Shown: piece after piece, positions 62,417-64,000 of the stretch
Layout: each line of letters begins with the position of its first letter
Position numbering within the stretch: the first letter of the stretch is position 1
DNA from: Streptomyces sp. ISL-10
Lineage (GTDB): Bacteria > Actinomycetota > Actinomycetes > Streptomycetales > Streptomycetaceae
Direction: 5' to 3'
NCBI RefSeq assembly: GCF_018614575.1
Contig: NZ_JAGGOJ010000031.1
Coordinates: 1 to 64,000 of the forward strand
Length of the DNA stretch: 64,000 nucleotides
The notes under the pieces: generated by a model
Seen by the model: only the letters and a program-made list of their open reading frames with translations
The model's database searches: none
Told to the model about the DNA's origin: nothing
Position numbers and translations under genes: made by a program

Positions 62417-63274
62417 TCAAGAAGCCGGTCGAGCCGCATTCTTTGCCGCGACGACGGCATCGAACACCTCGCGCTTGGGCAGACCCGCCTCGGCCGCCAC
62501 CGCGGCGATCGCCTCCTTGCGCCGCTCTCCCGCCTCCTCGCGCACCTGCACCCTGCGCACCAGCTCCCCGGCGTCGAGCTCGGCGGGCCCGGCCTCCGGA
62601 GCGCCCTCGACGACGACGGTGATCTCTCCGCGCACACCTTCGGCCGCCCAGGCGGCCAGCTCGCCGAGGCCGCCGCGCTTGACCTCCTCGTACGTCTTGG
62701 TCAGCTCGCGGCAGACCGCCGCACGCCGGTCGGCGCCGAAGACCTCGGCCATCGCGGCGAGCGTGTCGTCGAGGCGGTGGGGGGCCTCGAAGTAGACGAG
62801 GGTGCGCCGCTCGGCCGCGACCTCACGCAGCCGGCCGAGGCGCTCACCCGCCTTGCGCGGCAGGAAGCCCTCGAAACAGAACCGGTCGACCGGCAGCCCC
62901 GACAGCGCGAGCGCGGTGAGGACCGCCGATGGCCCCGGCACGGCGGTGACCTTGATGTCCTGCTCGACGGCAGCGGCGACCAGCCGGTAGCCCGGGTCGG
63001 ACACGGACGGCATGCCCGCGTCGGTGACCAGCAGCACCCGCGCGCCGCCCACGAGAGCCTCGACCAGCTCGGGGGTGCGCGCGGACTCGTTGCCCTCGAA
63101 GTAGGAGACGACGCGCCCCTGCGTGTGCACACCGAGGGCCTGGGTGAGGCGGCGCAGCCGCCGCGTGTCCTCCGCGGCGACGATGTCGGCGCCCGCCAGT
63201 TCGGCGGCGAGCCGCGGCGGCGCGTCCGCCACGTCACCGATGGGGGTCCCTGCGAGTACCAGCGTTCCAGTCAC
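62417..63274 (-). CDS. rsmI: 16S rRNA 2'-O-ribose C1402 methyltransferase
   Basis: RsmI methylates the ribose of C1402 in 16S rRNA. The 285-aa tetrapyrrole-methylase-fold protein has LVLAGTPIGDVAD at the N-terminus, AAEDTRRLRRL, LVTDAGMPSVSDPGYRL and AVPGPSAVLTALALSGLP. The start is GTG at 63274. It is divergent from the pmt gene, with 61 bp between the two starts. Confidence 0.94.
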   Translation of the reverse strand: MTGTLVLAGTPIGDVADAPPRLAAELAGADIVAAEDTRRLRRLTQALGVHTQGRVVSYFEGNESARTPELVEALVGGARVLLVTDAGMPSVSDPGYRLVAAAVEQDIKVTAVPGPSAVLTALALSGLPVDRFCFEGFLPRKAGERLGRLREVAAERRTLVYFEAPHRLDDTLAAMAEVFGADRRAAVCRELTKTYEEVKRGGLGELAAWAAEGVRGEITVVVEGAPEAGPAELDAGELVRRVQVREEAGERRKEAIAAVAAEAGLPKREVFDAVVAAKNAARPAS

Positions 63275-63335
63275 AAAGCCATCCTCCCAGGACGGCAGGC
63301 ACCACTCGCACAGCCGGGTTCCCTACGATGGCGCG

Positions 63336-64000
63336 GTGACCAGTACCGCGCCACAGACCCTCGAGGGCAAGGACGCCGGCCAGCCGCCACCCGGCTGGCA
63401 GCAGCGGCTGCGCCGTTTCGGCTACACGCCCCGGCCCGTGATCGGCCTGCGCGAACGCCTGGTGCCGCCGTACACCCGCCCCTCGGGACGGCTGTGGGCA
63501 GTGCTCGGCATCCGGCCGGGCGACGTGGGACCGCTGCTGATGATCGCCGCCTGGGCCGGCCCGATCCTGGTGGCGCTGCTGGCGGGCCTGCTGCGGTTCT
63601 GGAACCTCGGCACGCCGCATGCGGTGATATTCGACGAGACGTACTACGCCAAGGACGCCTGGGCGCTCGTCAACCAGGGCTACGAGGCGAGCTGGCCCAA
63701 GGACATCGACAAGACGATCCTCAAGGACGGGTCGGCCGTCCCGATTCCCGACGACCCCGGATATGTGGTGCATCCGCCGGTCGGCAAGTGGGTCATCGGG
63801 CTCGGCGAGAAGATGTTCGACTTCACGCCCTTCGGCTGGCGCTTCATGGTCGCCGTGCTCGGCACCCTGTCGGTGCTGATGCTGTGCCGGATCGGCCGGC
63901 GGCTCTTCCGGTCGACATTCCTCGGCTGCCTGGCGGGTCTGCTCCTCGCCGTGGACGGGCTGCACTTCGTGATGAGCCGCACGGCGCTGCTGGACCTGGT
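63336..64000 (+). CDS. pmt: Protein O-mannosyltransferase, 3' end outside window
   Basis: The first ~221 residues of a GT39-family enzyme run off the right edge. After a polar N-terminus (~70 residues) come a membrane helix (LLMIAAWAGPILVALLAGLL), the catalytic-loop motif FDETYYAKDAWALVNQGYEA with the Asp-Glu pair, and VVHPPVGKWVIGLGEKMF, then further membrane helices. Pmt transfers mannose from polyprenyl phosphate to exported proteins. The start is GTG at 63336, chosen because it begins a sensible N-terminus divergent from rsmI. Confidence 0.9.
   Translation, partial: MTSTAPQTLEGKDAGQPPPGWQQRLRRFGYTPRPVIGLRERLVPPYTRPSGRLWAVLGIRPGDVGPLLMIAAWAGPILVALLAGLLRFWNLGTPHAVIFDETYYAKDAWALVNQGYEASWPKDIDKTILKDGSAVPIPDDPGYVVHPPVGKWVIGLGEKMFDFTPFGWRFMVAVLGTLSVLMLCRIGRRLFRSTFLGCLAGLLLAVDGLHFVMSRTALLDL

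Overview
The window is chromosomal DNA from a Streptomyces or a close relative. By eye it is very GC-rich, codons end almost always in G or C, and GTG and TTG starts are common. The housekeeping genes glmU, prs, rplY, pth, ppc, galTEK, rpf, ksgA, ispE, tatD, rsmI and pmt occur in what I recall as the usual Streptomyces order. No sequence search was run. Family names come from recognising motifs in the translated protein, and base composition was judged by eye.

Layout. 1-3.7 kb: four toxin/immunity-type genes (a SUKH-4-like Pro/Gly-rich protein cut by the window edge, a WHH-nuclease/SUKH-1 fusion, a YwqJ-like deaminase and a SUKH-3 protein). 3.7-9.9 kb: core genes (an orphan histidine kinase, tRNA-Gln, glmU, prs, rplY, pth). 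9.9-24.3 kb: a type VII (ESX-like) secretion locus with EccD, a ParA-like ATPase, EccC, two WXG100 proteins, a DUF6177 protein, a DUF6507 protein and a 700-aa polymorphic toxin with a probable immunity partner. Decayed copies of the same gene types lie among them. EccB, EccE and mycosin are not in the window. 24.3-32.0 kb: more accessory genes (a YwqK antitoxin, Imm49, an XRE/DUF397/ATPase regulatory trio, an Rpn-like nuclease with a partial tandem duplication, and a small membrane protein).

32.1-47.6 kb: a sortase-anchored protein, ppc, a desaturase-TetR operon with an operator-like site, a 1.26 kb GC-rich gene-free tract, an FG-GAP/VCBS secreted protein, a VOC-methyltransferase pair divergent from a MarR regulator, two LuxR-type regulators (one without the phospho-acceptor Asp), and the Leloir operon galTEK. 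47.6-57.4 kb: three tandem membrane-anchored PQQ-type propeller proteins, an ABC-F ATPase, an acyltransferase and a hairpin-rich gap. 57.4-64 kb: rpf-ksgA-ispE coupled by 4-bp overlaps, then tatD, a zinc-ribbon protein, rsmI and the start of pmt.

How the genes work together. The T7SS genes would form the export channel, and the DUF6507-toxin-immunity cassette is the likely cargo. Its decayed copies suggest cassette turnover. The surrounding core genes make UDP-GlcNAc and PRPP, carry out anaplerosis, desaturate lipids, metabolise galactose, mature rRNA and make isoprenoid precursors.
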